DNA from: an uncultured Gammaproteobacteria bacterium
GTDB taxonomy: Bacteria; Pseudomonadota; Gammaproteobacteria; JAADHQ01
Assembly (NCBI GenBank): GCA_947258755.1
Contig: CAMYJO010000001.1
Location: 62,001-126,000 of the forward strand
Length of the DNA stretch: 64,000 nucleotides
Direction: 5' to 3'
Part shown: positions 8,930 through 17,575 of the stretch, in pieces
How positions within the stretch are numbered: position 1 is the first letter of the stretch
How the letters are laid out: the number at the start of each line of letters is the position of its first letter
Made by a program: the position numbers and the translations under genes
Notes under the pieces: generated by a model
The model's database searches: none
What the model was told of the DNA's origin: nothing
The model's input: the letters and a program-made list of their open reading frames with translations, nothing else

Positions 8930-9829
8930 TTAGGACAGCATAGATTGCAGCAGGGGGATATAATGGTCAATCAGCAGGAAGGCAAAGATGCCCATCAGAT
9001 ATAAAATAGAGAAACCGAAGGTCTTCATGGCCACATTACTACCCTCCTCCGCCTTCATCAGCATAATTGCGTAATACAGGAACACCAGCCCCAGCGCCAG
9101 GGCGCCACCGAGGTAAAAAACACCGCTCATGCGTGTCAGGAAAGGCAAAATACTGACCACCAACAGCAGGATGGTATATAACAGGACATGCAAACGGGTG
9201 AAGGCAAGACCATGCGTGACGGGCAACATCGGAATTTCCACTTTTGCATATTCATCGCGTCGATGGATGGCCAATGCCCAGAAGTGCGGTGGCGTCCACA
9301 CAAAAATAATCAGGAAAAGTAGTAGGGAGTTGGGATCGACACTATTGGTGACTGCGGTCCAGCCCAGCACCGGTGGTGCGGCACCGGCAGCGCCACCGAT
9401 AACGATATTTTGTGGCGTCGCCCGTTTCAGGTACATCGTATAGATCACCGCATAGCCAATCAGCGATGCAAAGGTCAGCCATGCCGTCAGGGAATTGACC
9501 AGGAACCACAGAATACCGAGACCAAGCACGCCTATAACCGCTGCAAAAATAATCGCATTACGCAATGGCATATTACCCTGCGGCAAAGGCCTGTTCTTGG
9601 TTCTGGACATGACCTCATCGACCTTCTGGTCAACGACATGATTAATCGCTGCTGCCGATGCAGATGCCAAAGCTATACCGATAGAGCCGAACACCAGCGG
9701 CTGCCAGGGCACCATGCCTGGGACGGCCAGAAACATGCCGACAATGGCAGTAAATACCAGCAGCATTACGACCTTTGGTTTGCACAGCTCGTAATAGTCA
9801 GCCCATTTTACTTTCGTCGTGCTCATCAT
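8930..9829 (-). CDS. ctaB: Protoheme IX farnesyltransferase (heme O synthase)
   Basis: This 299-residue, nine-helix UbiA-superfamily prenyltransferase converts haem B to haem O, the first step toward haem A for the neighbouring aa3 oxidase. The prenyl-diphosphate/Mg motif NHVVDQKVDEVMSRTKNRPL and the second Asp-rich loop (HRRDEYAKVEIPMLPV) are intact. It follows the Sco-like gene by 19 bases. In related clusters a heme A synthase gene usually precedes it, and here there is no room for one. The gene could equally be called cyoE. Confidence 0.95.
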   Translation of the reverse strand: MMSTTKVKWADYYELCKPKVVMLLVFTAIVGMFLAVPGMVPWQPLVFGSIGIALASASAAAINHVVDQKVDEVMSRTKNRPLPQGNMPLRNAIIFAAVIGVLGLGILWFLVNSLTAWLTFASLIGYAVIYTMYLKRATPQNIVIGGAAGAAPPVLGWTAVTNSVDPNSLLLFLIIFVWTPPHFWALAIHRRDEYAKVEIPMLPVTHGLAFTRLHVLLYTILLLVVSILPFLTRMSGVFYLGGALALGLVFLYYAIMLMKAEEGSNVAMKTFGFSILYLMGIFAFLLIDHYIPLLQSMLS

Positions 9830-9848
9830 TTTCTCTTACTTGTCATTA

Positions 9849-10526
9849 TTATTTACGCAGCTTACTATTCTTCATCAGCTTGGCCATATCTCCCTGCATA
9901 CCCTTCGCCAATTTCAGGATCGCCTTTTCGCCCAAGCCTTGCTGCGCTTGCTGTACTTGCTTTTCCTGCTTGTAATACATCATTGCCTTGGCGTCCGGGT
10001 CTACGACATAGATAGCACCCGAGTTTAACGGGTCGGGGTCACCTGTTGTCTCCAGGGCTGCGCGCAGTTGATTACGTTGCGCTTCGCTATTCAGCACCAC
10101 TGTACGCAGTGCCGGGAATTGCGCCAGGGTTTGCTGTAAACTGGCATCGACTGTACCCGCAGTGACTACAAACAGGCGTTTCATCCTGGAAATCTCTTTA
10201 CCCTGGCTCAGACGCACATTCTTCATCAGCATCAAATGATCGAAACAGGCTCGATCACACTCACCGGAATTAAAATAAACATAGGTCCATTTTTTGTCCA
10301 GGATATCGCCAGCGATGGGATTACCTTCAATATCAGACAGTCCGTTTATCGGTAATTTAACCGGGGGATTGATTAATGTACCGTAATTTGACGATCCCAG
10401 TTTTCTTACCGTGTCAGGAAAATAATGATAGACCACCCAGGCTGCCAGCATAGGTGCAACAAAAATCATTAACATCAAGATTATCGACATGCGCGACTTG
10501 CGGCCGGCATTGTTCACTTCATTCAC
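9849..10526 (-). CDS. Sco-like cytochrome oxidase-associated membrane protein
   Basis: This 225-residue protein has one N-terminal membrane helix (about residues 16-33) and a thioredoxin-like periplasmic domain. The CxxxC pair in NSGECDRACFDHL (about 85-95) resembles the copper-binding motif of Sco1/SenC proteins. Such a protein normally sits between SURF1 and ctaA/ctaB in gammaproteobacterial cox clusters. I chose GTG at 10526 because AGGAG lies 9 bases upstream. An in-frame ATG at 10490 is possible. Reading further upstream would overlap SURF1. A copper-chaperone or thiol-redox role for CuA assembly is inferred. Confidence 0.75.
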   Translation of the reverse strand: MNEVNNAGRKSRMSIILMLMIFVAPMLAAWVVYHYFPDTVRKLGSSNYGTLINPPVKLPINGLSDIEGNPIAGDILDKKWTYVYFNSGECDRACFDHLMLMKNVRLSQGKEISRMKRLFVVTAGTVDASLQQTLAQFPALRTVVLNSEAQRNQLRAALETTGDPDPLNSGAIYVVDPDAKAMMYYKQEKQVQQAQQGLGEKAILKLAKGMQGDMAKLMKNSKLRK

Positions 10527-10530
10527 CGCT

Positions 10531-11292
10531 CTACACTCCTGATCCGGAACTGCTTCCGGTCTTTCTGAAAGACAAAATAATATACATAACCAGTACCAGT
10601 ACGACCAGTGAGTACCACTGTATCGCATAGCCCCTATGCTTCTGCGGTGTCATTCTCGGACCCGCCTGAAACACGCTACGCCAATCTCGGCTCAGGCCGA
10701 AGTCCTGCCCGTCGGTCTGGTATACGACATATGGCAGTAGATTATAACCGCTCTCCTCAGCAAGCCAAGGCAGGTCAAGATAAATGACCCGTTTCGGCCA
10801 CAACCTGCCTGACTCACCCGGCTCACCAACCTTGATACCAACACTGGGGACATTCTCAACCCGCCCCTGGATACTGACACGGGCCGCAGGCCCGGGCAGG
10901 GCGGGCAAAATACGACGGTCATCGCCTTGTCTGACCCAGCCGCGATTGACCATCACATAGGTGTCACTGCCTTCAATCCGCGCGGGCGTAAATACATGGT
11001 AGCCCGGGGTGCCATTGTGCTTCTGGTTGTCCAGCAATACCTGATGTTCGAGATCGAACGCGCCATGCAGCGTCACCCAGCGATACAACATACTCGCCTT
11101 GTCGCTGTCGCCGGACCGCAGGACAACCGGGGTCGAGGCCGTATTCGCCTTACGTAGGTCGATTTCTGCCTGCTTTTGCTCGGCCCGGTCCATTTGCCAA
11201 TTACCCAGGAACAGCCCTAAAGGCAATAATATCAACAATATTACCGTTAGACCCCATTTATGCCTGAATTCATATTTACCAATCTGGATCAA
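10531..11292 (-). CDS. SURF1 family cytochrome oxidase biogenesis protein
   Basis: This 253-residue protein has N- and C-terminal membrane helices with a periplasmic domain between them, as in SURF1, which helps insert haem a into subunit I. Visible motifs are GNWQMDRAEQKQ after helix 1, VLLDNQKHNGTPGYHVFTP, VNRGWV and the C-terminal HRGYAIQWYSL before helix 2. The start appears to be TTG at 11292. No ATG or GTG is available before the first helix. It lies 4 bases upstream of the Sco-like gene and diverges from the DUF2909 gene. Confidence 0.9.
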   Translation of the reverse strand: MIQIGKYEFRHKWGLTVILLILLPLGLFLGNWQMDRAEQKQAEIDLRKANTASTPVVLRSGDSDKASMLYRWVTLHGAFDLEHQVLLDNQKHNGTPGYHVFTPARIEGSDTYVMVNRGWVRQGDDRRILPALPGPAARVSIQGRVENVPSVGIKVGEPGESGRLWPKRVIYLDLPWLAEESGYNLLPYVVYQTDGQDFGLSRDWRSVFQAGPRMTPQKHRGYAIQWYSLVVLVLVMYIILSFRKTGSSSGSGV

Positions 11293-11343
11293 TTAATCGC
11301 TACTCTTGTAGGCCCGCAGATACAAAATGCCTGCGAGCATTGC

Positions 11344-11349
11344 TATAAT
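11344..11349 (+). promoter_or_regulatory. Possible -10 box for the DUF2909 gene
   Basis: A perfect TATAAT would place transcription start near 11356, about 29 bases before the start codon. The -35 region is poor (TACAAA-like at about 17 bases), so this is tentative. It lies in the 92-base gap shared with the divergent SURF1 gene. Confidence 0.35.
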
Positions 11350-11384
11350 TTGTACTTTATCACTGAAATCATTATCTGACGCTT

Positions 11385-11597
11385 ATGCTACTATCCAAGA
11401 TACTCATTGTACTATCATTCCTGCTCATCGTGTCTGCCCTGTTCTCGGGCCTGTATTATATGATGAAAGATAAAGGCAAGTCAGACCGTGTCATCAAGGC
11501 CCTGACCTGGCGTATCGGCCTGTCCGTGACCCTGTTCGCGCTGATATTGATTGGTGCGGCAACCGGAGTGATAGAGCCCCATGGGGTGTATGGCTGA
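11385..11597 (+). CDS. DUF2909 family twin-transmembrane protein
   Basis: This 70-residue protein has two hydrophobic helices (about 4-27 and 45-66) joined by a basic loop (MMKDKGKSDRVIKALTWR). The pattern matches the DUF2909 family found in cox clusters next to SURF1. No clear ribosome binding site precedes the ATG. It is on the plus strand, opposite to the rest of the cox genes. A small role in oxidase assembly is inferred from location only. Confidence 0.8.
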   Translation: MLLSKILIVLSFLLIVSALFSGLYYMMKDKGKSDRVIKALTWRIGLSVTLFALILIGAATGVIEPHGVYG

Positions 11598-11669
11598 CTG
11601 CCGTACGGCACCGAGCTGGCGCCTAGCCCTACGGCCTCACCTCAGAAAACAATAAGAGAGTACGGCAAC

Positions 11670-11916
11670 GTCGCTCCGCACTTCCGTTTGCTCTCGCGAC
11701 ATAAGCACATCCTTGTGCAAAGTCGCTCTCGGCCTTCCGGGGCCTTCGCGACCTACTCACTTTCAATTAGTGATACTTTTTGCTTGCGATACTTGCTGTG
11801 AGAGTCGCTCCGCACTTCCGTGTGCTCTCGCGACCTGCTCACTTTCAAATACTTACACTTTTTCCTCTGGATACTTGCTGTGAGAGTCGCTCCGCACGTC
11901 CGTGTGCTCTCGCGAC
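11670..11916. repeat. Three copies of a GTCGC...GCGAC hairpin repeat
   Basis: Near-identical 31-base units lie at 11670-11700, 11804-11834 and 11886-11916. Each opens GTCGCTCCGCAC and closes with TGCTCTCGCGAC, and can fold because GTCGC pairs with GCGAC and GCAC with GTGC. Copies two and three lie in a longer duplicated unit of about 82 bases that also carries CACTTTCAA...TACTTGCTGTGAGA. No convincing ORF is present. The array lies between the ends of coxC and the DUF2909 gene. Confidence 0.8.
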
Positions 11917-11934
11917 ATAAGGCCATCCTTGGCC

Positions 11935-11968
11935 AAAAAAAATGCGCCGCTACTGCTAGCGGCGCATT
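11935..11968 (-). terminator. Rho-independent terminator after coxC
   Basis: On the minus strand AATGCGCCGC, an 8-base loop and GCGGCGCATT form a perfect 10-bp stem followed by eight T residues. It begins 17 bases past the coxC stop. Confidence 0.92.
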
Positions 11969-11985
11969 GTCACGGAAGTGACTAC

Positions 11986-12864
11986 TTATACTAAATACAC
12001 GAAGATAAACAGGCCCAGCCATACGACATCAACAAAATGCCAGTACCAGGCTGCCGCCTCAAAGGCAAAGTGATTTTCTTCAGTGAAATGGCCTTTCATA
12101 CTACGCAGTAACATAATCAAAAGCATGATTGCACCGATGGTCACATGCAGCCCATGGAAGCCGGTCAACATATAGAAGGTACTGCCATAGGCACCCGATG
12201 TCAGTTTCAGGTTCAGATCTGTATAGGCATGGATATACTCATAAGCCTGGAAACCGACGAATATAAAACCTAAAGCAACGGTTGCGAATAAACCCAGTAT
12301 CAACTGGCCCCGCTTTTCCTTTTTCAGACCCCAGTGCGCCCAGGTCACCGTCACGCCTGATGCCAGCAGAATCAGGGTATTTAATGCCGGGATACCCCAT
12401 GCACCCATGGTCTGGAATTCGCCACCGAGATTACCTGGACCATTGGTCGGCCACTGTGATGTGTACTCAGGATAGAGCCATTCGTTTGTACTGAGGTTAT
12501 TACCCGCACCACCCAACCACGGATCAGAGAATATACGAATATAATAAAGGGCACCGAAGAAGGCGGCGAAGAACATGACCTCGGAGAAAATAAACCAGGT
12601 CATGCCCATGCGGAAGGATCGGTCTACCTGGGCATTGTACAGTCCATTTTCACTTTCCCTGATGACGGTACCGAACCAGCCGAACAGCATCACGGCGATG
12701 ACAGCAAAACCGGCATACATGACACCCAGGCTGCCCATTGGGTCACCTGCCTTGTCCGGTAACGCCATTGCAAAACCACCCGTTGCCAAAAACAGCCCAA
12801 TAGAACCGACTATCGGCCAGTGACTGGGTTCTGGGACGTAATATCCACCATGTGTACTAGACAT
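11986..12864 (-). CDS. coxC: Cytochrome c oxidase subunit III
   Basis: This 292-residue, seven-helix subunit III stabilises the aa3-type oxidase and its proton uptake. Motifs include HWPIVGSIGLF, FGWFGTVIRES, MGMTWFIFSEVMFFAAFFGALYY (a run split by the conserved Glu), TGFHGLHVTIG and the C-terminal FEAAAWYWHFVDVVWLGLFI. The ATG follows GAGGGG. It is the last gene of the coxB-A-ctaG-C unit before a strong terminator. Confidence 0.96.
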   Translation of the reverse strand: MSSTHGGYYVPEPSHWPIVGSIGLFLATGGFAMALPDKAGDPMGSLGVMYAGFAVIAVMLFGWFGTVIRESENGLYNAQVDRSFRMGMTWFIFSEVMFFAAFFGALYYIRIFSDPWLGGAGNNLSTNEWLYPEYTSQWPTNGPGNLGGEFQTMGAWGIPALNTLILLASGVTVTWAHWGLKKEKRGQLILGLFATVALGFIFVGFQAYEYIHAYTDLNLKLTSGAYGSTFYMLTGFHGLHVTIGAIMLLIMLLRSMKGHFTEENHFAFEAAAWYWHFVDVVWLGLFIFVYLV

Positions 12865-12929
12865 AGTTACCCCTCTCTTTATTTATATTATATGTTAGAT
12901 TCAAAATATTTTATTTAATACTTAAACTA

Positions 12930-13484
12930 TTACTTACTAGCGTATTTGTCTGCCCTGAAGAAAGTATAAGACAGCGTCACTGTTCTAATATTCTCGGGCA
13001 AATCCGGTTCCAGCATAAAAAGTACCGGCATATTCTTACTTTCACCGGACTTCAAGGTTTGCCGGGTATAACAAAAACATTCAGTCTTTTTGAAATACCG
13101 GGCTGCCTCCACCGGGCTAACGCTGTAAACAGCCTGACCAACAACATCTGAGCCTGAGAGGTTTTTGGCGATATAACTGACCTTTTTCAACTCACCAGGA
13201 TGCAGCTGAATCTCTTTTTCGACCGGACTGAAGCCCCAGGGCAACTTGGTATTAACATTCGAACTGAATGTTACTGTCACCAATCTACTTTTATCGATCT
13301 CTATATTGCTAACCGCCGCATTGTTGACCTGCTCTGCCTGACCATTCAAACCGAAAGAGTCACAGATCAGGTTATACAACATCGGCAGTCCGACAAAACC
13401 GAAAACAAACATAGCCACAACGATCAGCAGACCTTTCTTAACGACGCGCGCGTTGGCTGCCTGCAGCTGATGTTGATCAGTCAT
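12930..13484 (-). CDS. ctaG: CuB assembly protein CtaG (Cox11)
   Basis: This 184-residue Cox11-type protein inserts copper at CuB of subunit I. It has one N-terminal helix (about 16-38), then a periplasmic immunoglobulin-like domain with the Cu-binding ECFCYTRQTLKSGE motif (about 136-140) and the final PENIRTVTLSYTFF strands. Its ATG overlaps the preceding 37-codon gene by one base (TAATG). Confidence 0.95.
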   Translation of the reverse strand: MTDQHQLQAANARVVKKGLLIVVAMFVFGFVGLPMLYNLICDSFGLNGQAEQVNNAAVSNIEIDKSRLVTVTFSSNVNTKLPWGFSPVEKEIQLHPGELKKVSYIAKNLSGSDVVGQAVYSVSPVEAARYFKKTECFCYTRQTLKSGESKNMPVLFMLEPDLPENIRTVTLSYTFFRADKYASK

Positions 13485-13597
13485 TAACGTGTAGCCTGCA
13501 AATAAAAGAAGCCAAGGTAGATTATTGCAACTACTGCAATTAATACCGCAACTGTCTTTTTAGCTTTACGCTTTTGCTCAATCGTTACTTCAGTCAT
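13484..13597 (-). CDS. Cytochrome oxidase small assembly protein (37 aa)
   Basis: A short gene between coxA and ctaG. The protein starts MTEVTIEQKRKAKKTVAVLI, followed by a hydrophobic segment and the end FFYLQATR. That gives a charged N-terminal stretch and one membrane helix (about 15-33). Its TAA overlaps the ctaG ATG by one base, so the two are coupled. Short proteins of the form EQKR...(K/R) plus one helix occupy this position in many beta- and gammaproteobacterial cox operons, annotated as small assembly proteins. It is easily missed because of its size. Confidence 0.8.
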   Translation of the reverse strand: MTEVTIEQKRKAKKTVAVLIAVVAIIYLGFFYLQATR

Positions 13598-13608
13598 GAT
13601 TCAAAACA

Positions 13609-13629
13609 CCCACCCCCTATTGGGGTGGG
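13609..13629 (-). terminator. GC-rich hairpin between coxA and the small assembly gene
   Basis: CCCACCCC and GGGGTGGG form an 8-bp stem with a 5-base loop directly after the coxA stop. No T-run follows (TGTTTTG), so it more likely stabilises coxA mRNA or partly terminates transcription, which would raise subunit I relative to downstream genes. Confidence 0.5.
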
Positions 13630-13637
13630 CATACTCC

Positions 13638-15224
13638 TTATTTGATTTCAGGCGCGGTATTAAAGCTGTGATAAGGAGCCGGAGAAGGCAGGGTCCATTC
13701 CAGACCGTGTGAACCTTCCCAAACTTCATCAGTCGCTTTCTGACCACCCTTGATGCACTTGATGATCAGGTACAACATGATCAACTGCGAGAAGCCAAAG
13801 ATAAAGGCGCCAATAGTTGAGATCTGGTTAAACTCCGCAAACTGCAACGGATAATCAGAATAGCGACGAGGCATACCTGCCAGACCAGTAAAGTGCATCG
13901 GGAAGAACGTCAGGTTCATACCGATCATGGTCAGCCAGAAATGCAGCTTACCCAGACCCTCGCTATACATATTACCGGTCCACTTCGGCAGCCAGTACAT
14001 AACACCAGCGATAATACCGAACAATGCGCCGGACACCAGTACGTAATGGAAATGCGCAACCACGAAATAGGTATCGTGATACTGGAAGTCGGCCGGAGCA
14101 ACACCCAGCATCAAACCGGTAAAGCCACCAATCGTAAACAGGAATACTGTTCCGACCGCCCATAACATCGGCGTTTCAAAGGTCAGTGAGCCGCGCCACA
14201 TCGTCGTCGCCCAGTTGAATACCTTAACCGCTGTCGGTACCGCGATCATGACCGTGGCATACATAAAGTACAGCTCACCAGCCACCGGCATACCTACGGT
14301 AAACATGTGATGCGCCCAAACGATGAATGACAGAAAGGCAATCGAAGCTACCGCATAAACCATGGATGCATAACCAAACAGTTTCTTACGTGAAAAGGTC
14401 GGAATGATCTCGGAGATAACACCGAAAGCCGGCAGGATCATGATATAGACTTCAGGATGACCGAAGAACCAGAACACATGCTGGAACAATACCGGATCAC
14501 CACCACCGGCCGCATCAAAGAAGCTGGTACCGAAGTACTTGTCGGTCAGCATCATGGTCACCGCGCCAGCCAGAACCGGCATAACCGCAATCAGCAGGAA
14601 GGCCGTGATCAGCCAGGTCCAGACGAACATCGGCATTTTCATCAGCGTCATACCAGGTGCACGCATGTTCAGGATCGTGGCAATGATATTGATCGAACCC
14701 ATGATGGAGGAGAAACCCAATAAATGGATCGCAAATACGAAGAAGGCCAGTTTGTCATATTGACCTGACAATGGTTCGTAGAACGTCCATCCAAACGCGG
14801 GACCCTGACCGGACATGAAGTTGTCGCCGATGAACATCGGTGCAACCAACAGGGTGGCTGCAAACGGCAGGATCCAGAAGCTCCAGTTATTCATGCGTGG
14901 CAAGGCCATGTCAGGCGCACCGATCATCATAGGCACCTGCCAGTTGGCCAGGCCGACAAAGGCCGGCATGATCGCACCGAACACCATGATCAGGCCATGC
15001 AGGGTAGTCATCATATTAAAGAAATTCGGATCTACAATCTGCATGCCGGGCTGGAATAATTCAGCGCGAATAACCAGCGCCATGATGCCGCCCAGCATAA
15101 ACATGGTAAAACTGAACCACAGGTACAGGGTACCGATGTCTTTATGATTCGTGGTAAACAACCAGCGCTTGATACCGCTAGGGTGTTCGTCGTGATGTGC
15201 ATCGTGTGTCATTGTTTCACTCAT
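13638..15224 (-). CDS. coxA: Cytochrome c oxidase subunit I
   Basis: This 528-residue, twelve-helix haem-copper oxidase core carries haem a and the a3-CuB centre. It starts MSETMTHDAHHDEHPSGIKR. I chose ATG 15224 because GGGAG lies 9 bases before it, and an ATG six codons upstream has no site. Type-A oxidase motifs are intact: WVFFGHPEVYI-like (VFWFFGHPEVYIMILP), YATVMIAVPTAVKVFNW, and HDTYFVVAHFHYVL with the haem His ligands. It follows coxB by 23 bases. Confidence 0.97.
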   Translation of the reverse strand: MSETMTHDAHHDEHPSGIKRWLFTTNHKDIGTLYLWFSFTMFMLGGIMALVIRAELFQPGMQIVDPNFFNMMTTLHGLIMVFGAIMPAFVGLANWQVPMMIGAPDMALPRMNNWSFWILPFAATLLVAPMFIGDNFMSGQGPAFGWTFYEPLSGQYDKLAFFVFAIHLLGFSSIMGSINIIATILNMRAPGMTLMKMPMFVWTWLITAFLLIAVMPVLAGAVTMMLTDKYFGTSFFDAAGGGDPVLFQHVFWFFGHPEVYIMILPAFGVISEIIPTFSRKKLFGYASMVYAVASIAFLSFIVWAHHMFTVGMPVAGELYFMYATVMIAVPTAVKVFNWATTMWRGSLTFETPMLWAVGTVFLFTIGGFTGLMLGVAPADFQYHDTYFVVAHFHYVLVSGALFGIIAGVMYWLPKWTGNMYSEGLGKLHFWLTMIGMNLTFFPMHFTGLAGMPRRYSDYPLQFAEFNQISTIGAFIFGFSQLIMLYLIIKCIKGGQKATDEVWEGSHGLEWTLPSPAPYHSFNTAPEIK

Positions 15225-15247
15225 TTTATTTATCTCCCACACTCGCC

Positions 15248-16396
15248 TTAACGGGCAGCCTTAACATCGGCTGGTTGTACGATAGAGGCATTGTTACCCC
15301 AGGCATTTCGTTCATAGGTGATGACGGCCGCCAGCTCCAGATCATTCAGCTGATTGCCATATGCTGCCATGGCCGAGCCAGGCACACCATCGACGACAAC
15401 ACTGATATGAGCTTCAGCCGCGCCAAGCGCAATCGCGCTACCCGCCAGCTTCGGAAAGACTGCAACGCCTTCACCGTTGGCACCGTGACAACCGAAACAG
15501 CCGCCCTTGCCTTTATAGATGGCTTCACCACGGGCCATTAGGTCCGCCTTGCTCCAGACTTTATCGGCAGCAGCTTCAGCTGCTGCGGCAGCGGCCGCGG
15601 TTTTCTGTTTTGCCAACCAGGTATTGTAATCGCCCTCACTGACAGCGCGCACAACGATGGGCATAAAGGCGTGGTCTTTACCGCATAACTCGGCACACTG
15701 GCCGCGATAAACGCCTTCTTTATCAACGGTTGTCCAGGTCTCATTTACATAGCCGGGGATGGCATCTTTTTTCATCGCAAACTGCGGTACCCAGAAGGAA
15801 TGGATAACATCATCAGCAGTGACCAGGAAACGGATTTTCTTGTTGATTGGAACGACCAGCTCGTTGTCTACCTCAAGCAGGTAATTGTCGATCTTGGTCA
15901 CATCAATACCGGAATTAAGCTGGCGCGCCTTATTATGATCCGGATGAATCGAGCTGATAAAATTCACGCCATCGCCATAGTCATATTGCCATTTCCATTG
16001 CAGCCCCGTCACCTTGATAGTCAGATCGGCATCTGAGGTATCTTCGAGTTTAAGTAGCGTCGATGTAGCGGGAATAGCCACGGCGATCAGGATGATGAAA
16101 GGGACAATCGTCCAGACGACTTCGACTTTAGCGCTTTCATGAAAGTCTGAAGAAACTGAGCCCTTGGATTTGCGGTGCATGATGATCGAGTAAATCATCA
16201 TACCAAAGACGCCTATGCCGATGACAACGCAGATCCAGAAGACCAGCATATGAAGGTCATAGATCTCTCTGCCAAGAGCGTTCACCGGTTCCTGGAAATT
16301 GAGGTTGTATTCCGCCAGCGACTGCCCTGCAGCCCCCAACCACAAACCCAAGAGAACCAGGCCTTTTGTCATTATATTATTATGCTTAAACGACAT
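15248..16396 (-). CDS. coxB: Cytochrome c oxidase subunit II with fused cytochrome c
   Basis: This 382-residue protein has a signal peptide (ends near AGQSLAEYNL), two helices and a CuA cupredoxin domain with YRGQCAELCGKDHAFMPI (about 231-248). A C-terminal cytochrome c domain carries CFGCHG (about 298-302) and a Met in PGSAMAAYGN. The fused haem domain makes this a caa3-type oxidase. An Ala-rich linker (about 263-280) joins the two parts. GAGGAG lies upstream of the ATG. It is the first structural gene of the cox operon. Confidence 0.97.
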   Translation of the reverse strand: MSFKHNNIMTKGLVLLGLWLGAAGQSLAEYNLNFQEPVNALGREIYDLHMLVFWICVVIGIGVFGMMIYSIIMHRKSKGSVSSDFHESAKVEVVWTIVPFIILIAVAIPATSTLLKLEDTSDADLTIKVTGLQWKWQYDYGDGVNFISSIHPDHNKARQLNSGIDVTKIDNYLLEVDNELVVPINKKIRFLVTADDVIHSFWVPQFAMKKDAIPGYVNETWTTVDKEGVYRGQCAELCGKDHAFMPIVVRAVSEGDYNTWLAKQKTAAAAAAAEAAADKVWSKADLMARGEAIYKGKGGCFGCHGANGEGVAVFPKLAGSAIALGAAEAHISVVVDGVPGSAMAAYGNQLNDLELAAVITYERNAWGNNASIVQPADVKAAR

Positions 16397-16446
16397 GCCG
16401 TTCCAACTCCTCAGTTTAAATGTTTTAGTTATAAATCTTTAAAAAT

Positions 16447-16923
16447 TCAATTCGTAATCTTTTGTCGTAATTCACTGGCCAAGCTTATGCGCTCAGCTTC
16501 TAATAGAGCGGAGCCGATCTCGACCTCTCTACCCATCGAACATATTGTCAGTCGACTGGGATACCCAGGCAATTGACCTTTGGCGAGCCTTATCTGCACC
16601 CAGTGGCGTTGAAACTCAACGCAGTGGCGCACTTTATTCCTGCCTTTTTCTATCTTCACCGAGTCCTGGTCGATGTGTATTACTTCCTGTTCGTTATTTT
16701 TGCGTGCACATATATAAAGGCATGCAGCTAATGCGATCAGTTCTAGTCCGGCAAAGGGTAAAATCATCCAGGCCCCTTGTGCGGCAAACATCAGCGCTAC
16801 TGTTAATGTGACCGTGGCCGCCGCGGCAAAAAATACCAGGACCCCATGCCAACTCAGTGAGCGATTTGGGCGGATAACATAGTGACTCCGCAGCCGATTT
16901 CCCGGGCACTGTGCAGCAATCAT
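16447..16923 (-). CDS. DUF2244 family membrane protein
   Basis: This 158-residue protein has the DUF2244 pattern: an N-terminal HYVIRPNRSLSWHG segment, two adjacent helices (about 28-72), then a cytoplasmic domain with V(R)HCVEFQRHWVQIRL and a C-terminal FGxxLxxxER-like part (IGSALLEAERISLASELR). GGAG lies 9 bases before ATG 16923. It lies 50 bases upstream of coxB and could be the first gene of that operon. Function is unknown. Confidence 0.85.
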   Translation of the reverse strand: MIAAQCPGNRLRSHYVIRPNRSLSWHGVLVFFAAAATVTLTVALMFAAQGAWMILPFAGLELIALAACLYICARKNNEQEVIHIDQDSVKIEKGRNKVRHCVEFQRHWVQIRLAKGQLPGYPSRLTICSMGREVEIGSALLEAERISLASELRQKITN

Positions 16924-17575
16924 CACGAAATGCTCCTGCCACTGACCTATTATTCAATAAATGACTTTTTGCAATTGCCGGTGATGCTAACCTATGCGAC
17001 ATCATGCCGCAATTAAATTTGGACTTTTACGTCATAATTAGATTTTATGTTAGTTTATTAATGTTTTATTAAATATTAATAATTTAGTCAGGTATAATTA
17101 AATTTAATTAATAGTAAATACAGCATCTTGTCATATTGTAAAATCCCTAGAAATTTACTTAGGTATAAAATTTCTTCATAGTAAATGACCCTGGATATCA
17201 CTAAAAAACTAGGCAAATAGGCAACTATCAGCGCAATTCCTGTGCCCGCCCGGGTAAAATCACAATTATTTATTATATTAGATATTTATTAATTACTTAT
17301 GTATTCAGTTCGTCGATGCTAGCGAGATTGTCACTGAGGCCGGGTTCGGGCTGCAGCTTTGCTTGATCAAAACCCCAGGATAAATACTCGTCCATAGGCC
17401 GGAATGTTAACAAGTATTTTATTTTATCGCGATGTGATTATCTCGATGACGAATTTAAGCATAATCCGCCTGTGCATACCGGAACATATTTCCTGATTAC
17501 GGTAAAGGTTCTCAGTTTTCTGCCGCTTAAGTACTATACACTCGTTTTTTTAGCATGTTTTCAGAGGAATCATTC
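16924..17575. other. AT-rich divergent intergenic region
   Basis: About 650 bases separate the DUF2244/cox genes (minus) and the LRR lipoprotein gene (plus). The stretch 17030-17160 is very AT-rich (runs such as TTAATTAATAG). It probably holds both promoters, but I found no convincing -35/-10 pair or operator. No gene is seen. Confidence 0.4.

Noticed and set aside
10527-10628. Upstream start for the Sco-like protein (34 more residues)
   Set aside because: The extra residues lie within SURF1 coding sequence and lack homology. A GTG with AGGAG at 10526 is better.
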